Positions 44,162 to 54,148 of a stretch of DNA of 64,000 bases are shown here, piece after piece. Source of the stretch: CAVUOA01 sp963742955 (GTDB lineage: Bacteria > Bacteroidota > Ignavibacteria > Tepidaquicellales > OLB5); assembly GCA_963742955.1 (NCBI GenBank), contig CAVUOA010000009.1, positions 868,001 through 932,000 of the forward strand. The letters run 5' to 3'. A program made the position numbers and the translations under genes. The notes beneath the pieces are model-generated. The model had not been told where the DNA came from. It saw only the letters and a list, made by a program, of their open reading frames with translations, and did no database searches. How positions within the stretch are numbered: the stretch's first letter is position 1; each line of letters begins with the position of its first letter.

Positions 44162-45469
44162 TTATATACCTCCCGAGTTCTCTGCCGATGCGAGACCTCT
44201 TTCAATTGCAGCTCTGAAATGTATTCCGCCGTACAATCTTGAAAAACCTGCTTCATGTGCAGCGTCATTAAATGAATTAAAATGGCGTTCCGGATATCCT
44301 ATATAGTTATGAGTTCTATCAGTAAAACTGACCGTACCAAGTTCATTGGTAAGAACTTCTGAAACTGCCCCTGATAAAACCGAATGACCCTGAAGGATAT
44401 TCCGGAAAGGCCGGAGTAATTATGAACGGGTACCAATTCGGGTCTATATAATCCTGAATATATGTTTCAGGTCTGAGCAAATTGTATTTGTATTTATTAT
44501 ACCAGCAATAAATAAATGCATCATGAATTGCCATTCCTTCAAATGCATACACTTCGGAAATTCTGCCAGATTCAACCCGAGCTGTGGAGCCACTTGGTTT
44601 ATAATCGAAATCCAGTGTCCGGATGGAGTACCGGTATGAAGTTTATCATTCCAGAAATTTGCGATTTGTTTTTCTTCTACTGTTAAGTGATGACTTGCAG
44701 TTACAAGTTCATCAGCTTCCTTATAAAATTCCGAATTACTTTCCGTGCTGAAAGGTACATTTGATTCAAACGGAATATCCTCAGGAGACCTGAAAACGAA
44801 AGGTCTTAAAGTACCCCAATAGGGCTCGCATGCTGAATCTCCCGGGTTGCAGGGAACCCAGTTTGCAGGGTTTTGCGAACGGGGAGGAGTTACATAGCGC
44901 ATACTTCTGGTCTCCCTATATCCGTCAGTTGAAGCCCATTGTGAAATTTTTGCACCGATTGACTGACCATAAACAACCGAGCGGTCTACTATTTCCTGAC
45001 CAACTGCGGCTTTTCTTTCATCATATATCTGCGAGTAAGTAGAATTAACAAGGCTTACTGAAGGAAGATACAATGTATCAATTGCACCTCTCATAACAAC
45101 CGGCATACATCCGGCAATTACAGATGGCCAATCATAAACTTTCATTGGGTCCGGAACCGGCATTACAGGCATCTCATTCAGCTGCCCCGAAAGTGAAAGA
45201 TGCATCGGCATTCCCGGGCGGACACACTCATATAATGCAACACAACAGTATGAATAAAATCTGGACGGCGGCGGCGGCGCAGGATTCTGGTCTGCAATAA
45301 TTCTATACGCTACGTCCATCCAGGTAACAGCATAACTAGCGCTAAATGTTGAAGCCTCCGGTGACAAGGATGAGTTTACTCCGGTAACCGCACTGTTCTG
45401 GTCGCTGCAGCTATTTATAAGCACAGCAGAAGACAGTATAAGAAAGTATATAAATATTTTAGTTTTCAT
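44162..45469 (-). pseudogene. Vanadium-haloperoxidase/PAP2-like lipoprotein, frameshifted
   Basis: Lipobox at SAVLINSC (Cys about 21). The vanadate/phosphate motif of this superfamily is present across frames: KYKYNLLRP (K-x6-RP), YPSGHS, and SRLYGGIHF. The reading starts in the frame from 45469 and breaks near 44580-44550 and near 44395, where an extra T splits PSGHS. The rebuilt protein of about 435 residues ends at 44162. Likely a periplasmic vanadium chloroperoxidase-like or PAP2 phosphatase; activity cannot be told from sequence. Confidence 0.82.
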
Positions 45470-45502
45470 TTTTCTTTAAACACATTAATAAAATTCAAAT
45501 AT

Positions 45503-47273
45503 TTATTTTATTAAAATCATTTTTTTCACATCGGTAAACCCGTTCGCAATGAACCTGTAGAAGTACACTCCGCTTGCGAGCCCCGATGCATTAAAATCAA
45601 ATGAATAAGAACCGGGTTTCAGCAATTCATTAACTAAAACTGCTGTTTCTTTACCTGTAACGTCATAAATCTTAAGCGATACAATACCGGTCTGCGGTAC
45701 CGAGAATTTTATAGTAGTTGACGGGTTAAACGGATTCGGGTAATTTTGTGATAATGTAAATGATTCAGGAATTTCAGAAGAAATAGATTTTATCCCAATC
45801 AAACCGCTGCCTTCAACAGCCTGATAAGAGGTATTGACATTTAAATTGAATGCCTTTTCACGCAATCCGTTAGTCCAGATAAATGTTAGAGAATCTACGC
45901 TTGAAGCTGTGCCAACACCAAATATCAATACAGCATCATCTTCACTGAGATAGCTGTTGCCGCCTAATATAACCTGTCTGTTCATTTCTCCTGCATAGTA
46001 AGCGGTTACAATTGTTCCAATTGCATCACGGTTGCTAATAACCCCTCTGCATTTTAATTTAATCCAGTTATTAGTACCGCCGCTGTTCTTGTAGAAATGC
46101 GCATTTGAATCGGTAATAGTAACACAAAAATCCGGGTACCCGTCATTATCTATATCAGCTTTAGCGGTGCCGAAGCTAAATGCACTGTCTTTAACTCCAA
46201 TATTGAAGCCCACATTAGTAAAAGTATTATTCCCGTTATTTCTTAGTAATACATCACACCTGTCAATTCCGTGAGCAGCAGTTGCAAATATATCAAGCCA
46301 GCCGTCATTATTATAATCAATAAAGTTGTTTCCCCAGCACTCTTTGTTTACCGATGTACCTGTTTGAAGAGTAACATCAGTGAAAGTGCCGTTTCCGTTA
46401 TTTTTGTATAAAATGTTACCGGGAGGTCCGTTGCTCACATAAATATCAAGCAGCCCGTCATGGTTGTAATCTGCAATTGAAGTACCCATTGCATCAACAT
46501 GACAGTTTGTACCGGAAGCAACAGTAACATCCGTAAATGTTCCGTTTCCGTTATTGTGGAACATTGTGCTTCTTTGTTCTTTATCCATATTGATATAGAT
46601 ATCCTGCCATCCGTCGAGGTCATAATCAAAAATTGTAATCCCAAGCGGTTTTTTGCCGATGCTATCCGCAACTCCGGCTTGAGTTGTCACATCAGTAAAC
46701 GTTCCGTTTCCGTTGTTTTTGAAAAGAATATTTGGCTGGTCACCCATGCCTTCAATATTGCCATAGTTTCCTACATATAGGTCAAGGAGACCGTCTTTAT
46801 TATAATCACCCCATGCAGCACAGGTTGACTGATAAAAAATCGGAACACCGACACCCGCCGATGTTGTAACATCGGTAAATGTGCCGTCACCATTATTTTT
46901 ATACAGCTTGTTGCCGTCATACCAGCTGGTAAGATACAAATCACGCCAGCCGTCATTATTATAGTCACCAAATACTGCCGATTTAAGAGATAGGCCGGTG
47001 AAGTTAATGCCGGATGCAGCTGTTACATCCGCAAATGTTCCGTCACCGTTATTTTTATACAATTTAAATTTATTGTAGGTAGCAATTACCATATCAACAT
47101 AACCGTCATTATTGTAATCGGCAAAGGCTACACCACCGCCCGGAATGTAAACACTGTCTCTGTGAATTGCATTTATACCGGATTGAGTGGCAATATTCGT
47201 AAAGGTTTGTGAATTAGTAAACTTAATAAGCGGTAAAAAAAAAAACAACTAATGAGAAATAAATGATTCTCAT
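45503..47273 (-). CDS. FG-GAP/ASPIC-UnbV T9SS cargo, start depends on a poly-A tract
   Basis: About 590 codons. FG-GAP/VCBS repeats of about 55-60 residues carry YNNDGYVDMVIA, YKNNGDGTFTDVT and similar Ca-binding-like loops. An ASPIC/UnbV domain (GTIVTAYYAGEMNRQVILGGNSYLSEDD) follows at about 400-480, then NYPNPFNPSTTI and a T9SS domain ending in KMILIK. The signal peptide MRIIYFSLVVFFF, from ATG at 47273, is separated from the main frame by an 11-base A run (47235-47245); one base more or less joins them. Confidence 0.82.
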
Positions 47274-47407
47274 TAAAGAACCCCCATTCTAAATTGAAAA
47301 TTTTAAAATTTTTGAAACATAAAGAATTATGTACGCAATGTCAAGTAAAATTAGCGGTTTTTAGTCTGATTTGATAATTAATATTGATATGAATAAATAA
47401 CAAGGAC

Positions 47408-48229
47408 TTAGAATTTGTTTATACCATTACTGCATAAGTATTCTTTATTGAGCTTTACAGACTGAAAGTATTTATAGTTGAATGAATTTTCTTTTGTGGA
47501 GGGATGATAAAAGTGGTAAACTATGGCTTTATTCCTTACAGATTTCAAATGAGCACCTGCGCGTTTCAGCCTGTATTCAACATCGCTGTCTTCTCCTACT
47601 CCGGGACCGGTGTAATTTTCATCAAAACCGTTAATTTTCAATAACAATTCTTTCGATACTGAAAAATTACATCCTAGCAGGCGTGGTGTGTTTCTTCTTA
47701 TAATTTTATGAATTAAATCTGACTCAATATATATACCCTCTTCAATATAAGTTGAGCGTTTGTCTTTTTCGCGGAATGAATCAATAATTTTCCCGAGCAT
47801 CCCTTTTTCATATTCTTTGCTGCGTATTGCCTCAGCTGTAACCATTTTAGAAAGTCTTTTGCTCATGTTTACACGGCTCCCGCATAAAACATATCCTGGT
47901 GAAAAATTTTTATGATGCTGTAAAATGAAATCGCTGTGAGGCAGGCAATCACCGTCAAGGAACACCAGGTGTCCTGATTTAGCTTCCGTTACAGCTTTAT
48001 TTAAAATTCGGTTTTTCCTGAATCCTTTATCTTCCTGCCAAATGTGGTTAATCTTTAGTTTTGATTTTTTCTTTCTTATATCAATAAAATCCTTCATCTC
48101 ATAACCTGAACCGTCATCTGCTATGATAACATCGAAATCATTAAATGACTGGTGCTCAAGAGCAGTTAGTATCAGCCCCAGTTCGTGAATTTTATTATAT
48201 ACGGAAATAATAAGTGAAAGTCTGCTCAT
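47408..48229 (-). CDS. Glycosyltransferase family 2
   Basis: 273 residues, single GT-A domain. SLIISVYNK near the start, IADDGSG as the nucleotide-sugar site, VFLDGDCLPHSDF as the DxD metal site, and GEDSDVEYRLKR as the acceptor region. It is divergent from rmlA; surface polysaccharide or O-antigen assembly is likely. Specific sugar unknown. Confidence 0.9.
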   Translation of the reverse strand: MSRLSLIISVYNKIHELGLILTALEHQSFNDFDVIIADDGSGYEMKDFIDIRKKKSKLKINHIWQEDKGFRKNRILNKAVTEAKSGHLVFLDGDCLPHSDFILQHHKNFSPGYVLCGSRVNMSKRLSKMVTAEAIRSKEYEKGMLGKIIDSFREKDKRSTYIEEGIYIESDLIHKIIRRNTPRLLGCNFSVSKELLLKINGFDENYTGPGVGEDSDVEYRLKRAGAHLKSVRNKAIVYHFYHPSTKENSFNYKYFQSVKLNKEYLCSNGINKF

Positions 48230-48366
48230 CGGTCAAAGTTAACAGGTTTTGATTAAAGATTGAATTGAAAAAGAAATTTCAATCTTCTAAAATTTCCATT
48301 GAAATAAACCACTCATGCTACTATCTTAGGTGGATATCTTAATATAAATTAACTATAGGCACATAA

Positions 48367-49233
48367 ATGAAAGGTATTGTACTCGCAGGCGGCTCAGGGT
48401 CAAGAATGTACCCTATTTCAAGGGTTTACAGCAAACAACTGACATTAATATACGATAAACCGCTTATTTACTACCCTGTTTCAATTTTAATGCTGGGCGG
48501 CATTAAAGACATTCTTATAATTTCTAATAACGAAACTATACCGCTGTACCAAAAACTATTCAATAACGGCTCCCACCTGGGACTCCATATTGAATATGCA
48601 GAACAAAAAGCGCCGAACGGAATAGCAGAATCATTTATACTCGGAGATAAATTCATAGGGAACGATTCTGTAACGCTTATTCTTGGAGATAATATATTCT
48701 ACGGGCGGCTTAACTTCTTTTATGATGCGTTGAGGAATAATGACGGCGCTACCATATTCGGTTACAGGGTAACAGACCCGGAGCGTTACGGGATTGTTGA
48801 GTTTAACCATAGCGGCAAAGCAATATCGATTGAAGAAAAACCAAAGCAGCCCAAATCGCAATACGCAGTGCCCGGTTTATATATTTATAACAATGAAGTG
48901 GTAAATATATCAAAAAACCTTAAGCCGTCACCAAGAGGCGAGCTGGAAATTACAGATGTAAATGTTGAGTATCTGAAAAAAGGAAAGCTTAACGTTGCAA
49001 AAATAGGCCGCGGTGTTGCATGGCTTGATACCGGAACTCCGGAATCGCTTTTACAGGCGTCAAATTTCTTTGGGCTTATAGAAGACCGCCAGGGGTTAAA
49101 AGTTGCATGCCTTGAAGAAATTGCATATCATATGAAATTTATTAACGAACATGAATTCGAAAATATAGTGAACGGACTTCCAAAATGCGATTACAAAACA
49201 TACCTTGAGAAAATATTGAAAGAGAAAGATTAA
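48367..49233 (+). CDS. rmlA: Glucose-1-phosphate thymidylyltransferase
   Basis: First step of dTDP-L-rhamnose synthesis. 288 residues with GGSGSRMYPISRVYSKQL (the nucleotide-binding GxGxRxxP loop and Lys), LILGDNIFYG (metal Asp), VEFNHSGKAISIEEKPKQP, and WLDTGTPESLLQASNF. The spacing to rmlC is 3 bases, so the two are co-transcribed. rmlB and rmlD are not seen in this window, so they must be elsewhere or the pathway is partial. Confidence 0.96.
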   Translation: MKGIVLAGGSGSRMYPISRVYSKQLTLIYDKPLIYYPVSILMLGGIKDILIISNNETIPLYQKLFNNGSHLGLHIEYAEQKAPNGIAESFILGDKFIGNDSVTLILGDNIFYGRLNFFYDALRNNDGATIFGYRVTDPERYGIVEFNHSGKAISIEEKPKQPKSQYAVPGLYIYNNEVVNISKNLKPSPRGELEITDVNVEYLKKGKLNVAKIGRGVAWLDTGTPESLLQASNFFGLIEDRQGLKVACLEEIAYHMKFINEHEFENIVNGLPKCDYKTYLEKILKEKD

Positions 49234-49236
49234 AAA

Positions 49237-49788
49237 ATGAAATGTGAAGAAACCGAACTTAAAGGGGTGCTTATTCTTACACCCGATTCATACGGTGATA
49301 CAAGAGGTTATTTTCTTGAATCATTCAACGAAAAAAGATATTGGGAACTGGGAATACAAAATATCTTCGTACAGGATAACATTTCTAAATCCAGGAAAGG
49401 AACTATCAGGGGTCTCCATTACCAAATCGGCAAGTTTGCCCAGGGCAAGCTCTGTGAAGTTCTGTACGGCAAAGTAATTGATGCTGCAGTCGATTTAAGA
49501 AAAGGCTCACCTACATTCGGCAAATATACCTCCGCAGAGCTTTCGGAGGAAAACCATAAACAGATTTGGATACCTGCAGGATTTGCCCACGGTTTTTCCG
49601 TATTATCCGATGACGCGATTTTTCATTACAAATGCACTAACTTTTACAGCAAAGAGCATGAACGCTCATTGTACTTTGCAGACCCTGATATTGGAATCGA
49701 CTGGAAAATATCAAATCCTATTGTATCTGATAAAGATATGAACGCAAAGCGTTTTAAAAACATAGGAGAAGACATATTCCATCTTTAA
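49237..49788 (+). CDS. rmlC: dTDP-4-dehydrorhamnose 3,5-epimerase
   Basis: Third step of dTDP-rhamnose synthesis. 183 residues: TRGYFLESFNEK, NISKSRKGTIRGLHYQ with the catalytic His, VDLRKGSPTFG, and HGFSVLSDDAIFHYKCTNFY. Co-transcribed with rmlA. Confidence 0.96.
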   Translation: MKCEETELKGVLILTPDSYGDTRGYFLESFNEKRYWELGIQNIFVQDNISKSRKGTIRGLHYQIGKFAQGKLCEVLYGKVIDAAVDLRKGSPTFGKYTSAELSEENHKQIWIPAGFAHGFSVLSDDAIFHYKCTNFYSKEHERSLYFADPDIGIDWKISNPIVSDKDMNAKRFKNIGEDIFHL

Positions 49789-49867
49789 TTATAATTTTCC
49801 CTGTAAATCTGTTGACTTGCCCCGAATTATATGCTTATTCAACTAATACATTGTACTGCGATAATTA

Positions 49868-52333
49868 ATGAAGCAAAACAAATATCCATACCTATTTACC
49901 GAGTATTTTAGCTCAAGCAAAGACCTTCTGACAAAAGATTTTATTAACAGGATACAAAACGACCTTGTAAAAGAAAAAGGCACCGTAACCAAAAGGGATA
50001 TACTGGAAGCAATATCTCTCGCTTCACGGGACAGGCTGTCTAGAAACTGGCTGATTACTCAAAATAAATATCAGAACAGTGATGAAAAAAAAGTCTATTA
50101 CCTCTCTCTCGAATTCCTTATGGGCAGGCTGCTTGGAAATACATTAATAAACATCGATGCGTTTGAAAAGAGCAGAAGCACTCTCGCAGAGTTGGGCTAT
50201 GATATTGGTGAGATTCTTGAAGAAGAACCTGATATGGGACTCGGTAACGGCGGTCTTGGAAGGCTGGCTGCATGTTTCCTTGATTCAATGGCAACACTGG
50301 AACTGCCTGCATATGGCTACGGCATCCGCTATGAATACGGAATTTTTGAACAGGAAATAGAAAACGGATATCAGAAAGAAAAGCCAGATAACTGGCTCAG
50401 ATACGGGAACCCATGGGAAGTAATAAGACCTGAGCTGACTTATAAAATAAAATTCAACGGTCAGGCTAATACAACAGTATTAAATAACTGGAAAATAAAA
50501 GTCGATTGGGTAAATTCAGATGAGGTTCTTGCAGTAGCTTATGATGTTCCGGTTCCGGGATATAAAAACGATACGGTTAATACGCTCAGGCTGTGGCAGG
50601 CAAAATCTACTAATGAATTTAACCTCGATTATTTCAACCAGGGAAATTACCTTTCAGCAGTAGAAGGCAAAAATACGTCAGAGATGATTTCAAAAGTCCT
50701 CTACCCTAATGATTCTGTACCTTCAGGCAAGCTGCTCAGGTTCAAACAGCAGTATTTTTTTGTTTCCGCAACACTACAGGATATCATAAATTCCTTCAGA
50801 AAAAATAACATCGATTTTTCGAAATTCCCCGATAAGGTTGTCATTCATCTTAATGATACACACCCTGCAATCGCAATACCTGAGCTGATGCGTCTTCTTA
50901 TGGATGAAGAAGGACTCGAATGGATTGAAGCCTGGCAAATCACACAGAAAACGTTTGCTTACACAAATCATACAATCCTGCCGGAAGCGCTGGAAGAGTG
51001 GCCGGAAAGCTTAATCGGTACATTGCTTCCAAGACATATGCAAATAATAAATGAAATAAATAAAAGATATCTGGATAATGTCAGGGCTAACTTTACAAAA
51101 GATGAAAATATTCTTTCACGCCTTTCAATAGTTCAGGAAGGAAACGGAAGAATGATAAGAATGTCTAATCTTGCTATCATAGGCAGCTTTTCTGTTAACG
51201 GAGTTGCAGAACTTCATACCGGTATTCTTAAAAATTTTACATTTAAGCATTTTAATGATATTGAAAAGGGTAAATTTAATAACAAAACCAACGGAATAAC
51301 ACAGCGCAGATTTCTGCTTTATGCAAATCCCGGTCTTGCAGGCTTAATTTCGGACAGAATCGGGAAAAAATGGATTACAAATCTTGATGAACTCCGGAAA
51401 ATTGAAAAATACATTAATGAAGAAGATTTTCTTGTAAGCAGAGATGAGATAAAGAGAATCAATAAGCTCAGGTTAATAAAATACATTGAGGCTAACTGTA
51501 AAGTAAAATTAAATCCTAACTCCATTTTCGATTCGCAAATAAAGCGCTTTCATGAATATAAAAGACAGGTGCTTAATGTTCTGCATGTTATAACGCTATA
51601 TAATAAAATTAAAAATAACCCCGAATATAAACACGTGCCGCGAACTGTTATTTTTTCAGGGAAGGCTGCACCCTCATACATCATGGCAAAGCTGGTAATT
51701 AAATTAATTAACTCTGTTGCAAATACAATAAATGCCGATAAGGTAGTTGGAGATAAACTTAAAGTAGTCTTTCTTAAGAATTATTCCGTATCCCTTGCTG
51801 AAAAAATTATTCCCGCAAGCGATTTATCAGAACAGATTTCTACTGCCGGATTTGAAGCTTCGGGTACAGGAAATATGAAATTTGCCCTTAACGGGGCTTT
51901 AACAATAGGGACCCTGGACGGGGCGAATATTGAAATAAAAAACGAAGTCGGTGATGAAAATATTTACATCTTCGGTCTTGGGGAAAAGGAAATAAGGAAA
52001 ATCAGAAGCAAAGGTTACATCCCGAAAGAATATTATGATAATGATGAAGAACTAGGTAAAGTTCTGGATATGCTTAATGATGATTATTTCAATGCGGATG
52101 AGCCGGGAATTTTTAAACCTATTTATGAGGAATTGCTCTACAGAGATTATTTTTTTGTTTTGGCTGATTATAGGTCATATATCGATATGCAGAGAAAAAT
52201 TGAAACCGATTATTTAGATAAAGAATCATGGCTGAAGAAATCAATTATTAACACTGCAAGAATGGGAAGGTTTTCATCAGACAGAACTATTAAACAATAC
52301 GCTGAGGAAATATGGAAAATAAAACCGATGTAA
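49868..52333 (+). CDS. glgP: Glycogen/starch phosphorylase
   Basis: Removes glucose from glycogen as glucose-1-phosphate, so it can feed RmlA upstream. 821 residues, full length. LGNGGLGRLAACFLDSMATL is the phosphate-binding N-terminal motif, and EASGTGNMKFALNGALTIGTLDGAN contains the PLP lysine. The start at 49868 follows a 79-bp gap from rmlC, so a separate promoter is possible. No frameshift is seen. Confidence 0.96.
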   Translation: MKQNKYPYLFTEYFSSSKDLLTKDFINRIQNDLVKEKGTVTKRDILEAISLASRDRLSRNWLITQNKYQNSDEKKVYYLSLEFLMGRLLGNTLINIDAFEKSRSTLAELGYDIGEILEEEPDMGLGNGGLGRLAACFLDSMATLELPAYGYGIRYEYGIFEQEIENGYQKEKPDNWLRYGNPWEVIRPELTYKIKFNGQANTTVLNNWKIKVDWVNSDEVLAVAYDVPVPGYKNDTVNTLRLWQAKSTNEFNLDYFNQGNYLSAVEGKNTSEMISKVLYPNDSVPSGKLLRFKQQYFFVSATLQDIINSFRKNNIDFSKFPDKVVIHLNDTHPAIAIPELMRLLMDEEGLEWIEAWQITQKTFAYTNHTILPEALEEWPESLIGTLLPRHMQIINEINKRYLDNVRANFTKDENILSRLSIVQEGNGRMIRMSNLAIIGSFSVNGVAELHTGILKNFTFKHFNDIEKGKFNNKTNGITQRRFLLYANPGLAGLISDRIGKKWITNLDELRKIEKYINEEDFLVSRDEIKRINKLRLIKYIEANCKVKLNPNSIFDSQIKRFHEYKRQVLNVLHVITLYNKIKNNPEYKHVPRTVIFSGKAAPSYIMAKLVIKLINSVANTINADKVVGDKLKVVFLKNYSVSLAEKIIPASDLSEQISTAGFEASGTGNMKFALNGALTIGTLDGANIEIKNEVGDENIYIFGLGEKEIRKIRSKGYIPKEYYDNDEELGKVLDMLNDDYFNADEPGIFKPIYEELLYRDYFFVLADYRSYIDMQRKIETDYLDKESWLKKSIINTARMGRFSSDRTIKQYAEEIWKIKPM

Positions 52334-52466
52334 AATATATTTAAATGATTCCTCCGCATTTCTAAAACCGCTATATGAAAAATTTCCCCATTTTTTATTT
52401 ATACAATTGTTTTTACTTTAGTTAAATTCGTTTACTCATTTCTTTCATAAACTTAATATTCTTAAC

Positions 52467-53195
52467 ATGAATAAAAATATATTTATAACTGCTCTTTTTA
52501 TAGTATCGTTTCTCTTTTCAGGGAATTATTTATTAGCACAGGATACAACAATGGCTCATGAGATTTCCGGTGATGTACCCGAGCTTGAGGAATTTCACAA
52601 TGTAATCTACGAAATCTGGCATGGCGCTTACCCGAACAAAGATATTGCTGCATTGAAAGGTTACGTAAATGATGTTAACACATATGCTGCAAAAATCTAT
52701 GAAGCAAAGCTCCCGGGTATATTAAGGGACAAAGAAACAAAATGGCAGGGGGGCTTGGTTGAATTCAAAAAGGCGGTAGAAGATTATAACAAAGCCGCTG
52801 CAGGAACAGATAATGAATTAATGCTGAGTTCAGCAGAAGCTCTTCACTCGAAATTTGAAATGATGGTTAGAATAATAAGACCGGTACTAAAAGAGGTTGA
52901 CGATTTCCATAAAGTTCTTTACGTGGTTTATCACAAGTACACTCCGGAAAAAAATTATGATAATATAAAATCTGTCAGCGAAGAGCTTAAAGCCAAAGCA
53001 GAGGCAATAGTTAACGCAAAACCAAATAAAAAGGTTGAATCGAAATTAGATGCGTTCAAGTCTGCTTCAAATGATTTATTGAGCGCTGTAAATGAACTTA
53101 TTGAAACATGCAAAGGCAATGACGGAATGGAAATAGAAAAAGCGGTTGAAACCATGCATACAAAATATCAAAAGCTGGAAGCTGTATTCGATTAG
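52467..53195 (+). CDS. Exported helical protein, unknown function
   Basis: 242 residues; signal peptide ends near NYLLAQ (1-25). The mature protein consists of two similar helical halves (EFHNVIYEIWHGAYPNKDIAALKGYVNDV and DFHKVLYVVYHKYTPEKNYDNIKSVSEEL), each beginning with a FH(K/N)V-L/I-Y motif. Internal duplication is visible. The fold resembles four-helix-bundle cytochrome c556-like proteins but without a CXXCH. Function unknown. Terminator follows. Confidence 0.75.
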   Translation: MNKNIFITALFIVSFLFSGNYLLAQDTTMAHEISGDVPELEEFHNVIYEIWHGAYPNKDIAALKGYVNDVNTYAAKIYEAKLPGILRDKETKWQGGLVEFKKAVEDYNKAAAGTDNELMLSSAEALHSKFEMMVRIIRPVLKEVDDFHKVLYVVYHKYTPEKNYDNIKSVSEELKAKAEAIVNAKPNKKVESKLDAFKSASNDLLSAVNELIETCKGNDGMEIEKAVETMHTKYQKLEAVFD

Positions 53196-53201
53196 ACGTT
53201 T

Positions 53202-53229
53202 AAAAAGCCCGATTCAACCGGGCTTTTTT
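53202..53229 (+). terminator. Terminator after exported helical protein
   Basis: AAAAAGCCCG and CGGGCTTTTTT arms with 7-base loop: strong stem and T-run. Confidence 0.85.
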
Positions 53230-53353
53230 GTTAATAGACTTATTAAACAATATTGCATATAAACATTTCACTTATTTTCAACCATATATTTAGTTATATT
53301 TTTACTGTAAAATATAAATTTTCTGTAACTTAGATTATAAATTCTGCTAAATT

Positions 53354-54088
53354 ATGAATAAACTAAGGGCAATAATTGTTGATGATGAATTGCACGGCAG
53401 AGAAAATCTAAAAAACCTGCTGGAAAACTATTGTCCGGAAATAAAAGTAATTGCAACTGCCGAGTCTGCGGTTCAGGCCAAAATTCTTGTTCTTGAAAAT
53501 GAACCTGACGTAGTATTTCTCGATATCAATATGCCTGTTTTAAACGGTTTTGATTTTCTTGAAAGCCTTGACCGGCAGAATTTTATGCTTGTTTTTGTAA
53601 CTGCTTATGAACAATACGGGATAAAAGCGTTAAAAGCACACCCTATTGATTATCTTTTGAAACCTATCAATATTAAAGAACTTCAGCAAACCGTGAAGAT
53701 TCTGGTATCAAAGAGCAAAGAGATTTCCGGAAAACATCCCGTGAAGACAAATAAAATCATGGTCCCAATTGCGCATGGCTTTACAATTTTGGATTGTGAC
53801 CACATCATTAGACTAATGGCGGATGATTGTTATACAAAGATATATACTTCAGAGGGTAAATCACTTACAGTTTCCAAAACATTAAAAGAATTCGAATCGA
53901 TTGTCCCAACAGATAATTTTTACAGAATTCACAAATCACATTTGGTTAATCTTCATTACGTAAAAGAATTTTCAAAATTAGACGGCGGATTTGTTACTAT
54001 GAAAGACGGTTCAAAGCTTGAGCTGTCCCGCAGAAAGATTCACGAGTTTGTTCAGAAGATTAAACAATTTTCCTCAGGCATCAGTTAA
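53354..54088 (+). CDS. LytTR-family response regulator
   Basis: 244 residues. Receiver domain (1-125): IIVDDELHG, DVVFLDINMP (phosphorylated Asp57), VTAYEQYGIKAL and YLLKPI. LytTR DNA-binding domain (about 135-240): YRIHKSHLVNLHYVKEF and LELSRRK. Acts on DNA as dimers. The cognate kinase is almost certainly the downstream LytS-type protein, 60 bp away on the same strand. Regulator-first order. Confidence 0.94.
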   Translation: MNKLRAIIVDDELHGRENLKNLLENYCPEIKVIATAESAVQAKILVLENEPDVVFLDINMPVLNGFDFLESLDRQNFMLVFVTAYEQYGIKALKAHPIDYLLKPINIKELQQTVKILVSKSKEISGKHPVKTNKIMVPIAHGFTILDCDHIIRLMADDCYTKIYTSEGKSLTVSKTLKEFESIVPTDNFYRIHKSHLVNLHYVKEFSKLDGGFVTMKDGSKLELSRRKIHEFVQKIKQFSSGIS

Positions 54089-54148
54089 AAACGGTGCATA
54101 AATGGTTTTTATATTAATAATTTTTTACGTAATCCAAGAGACCCGGAA

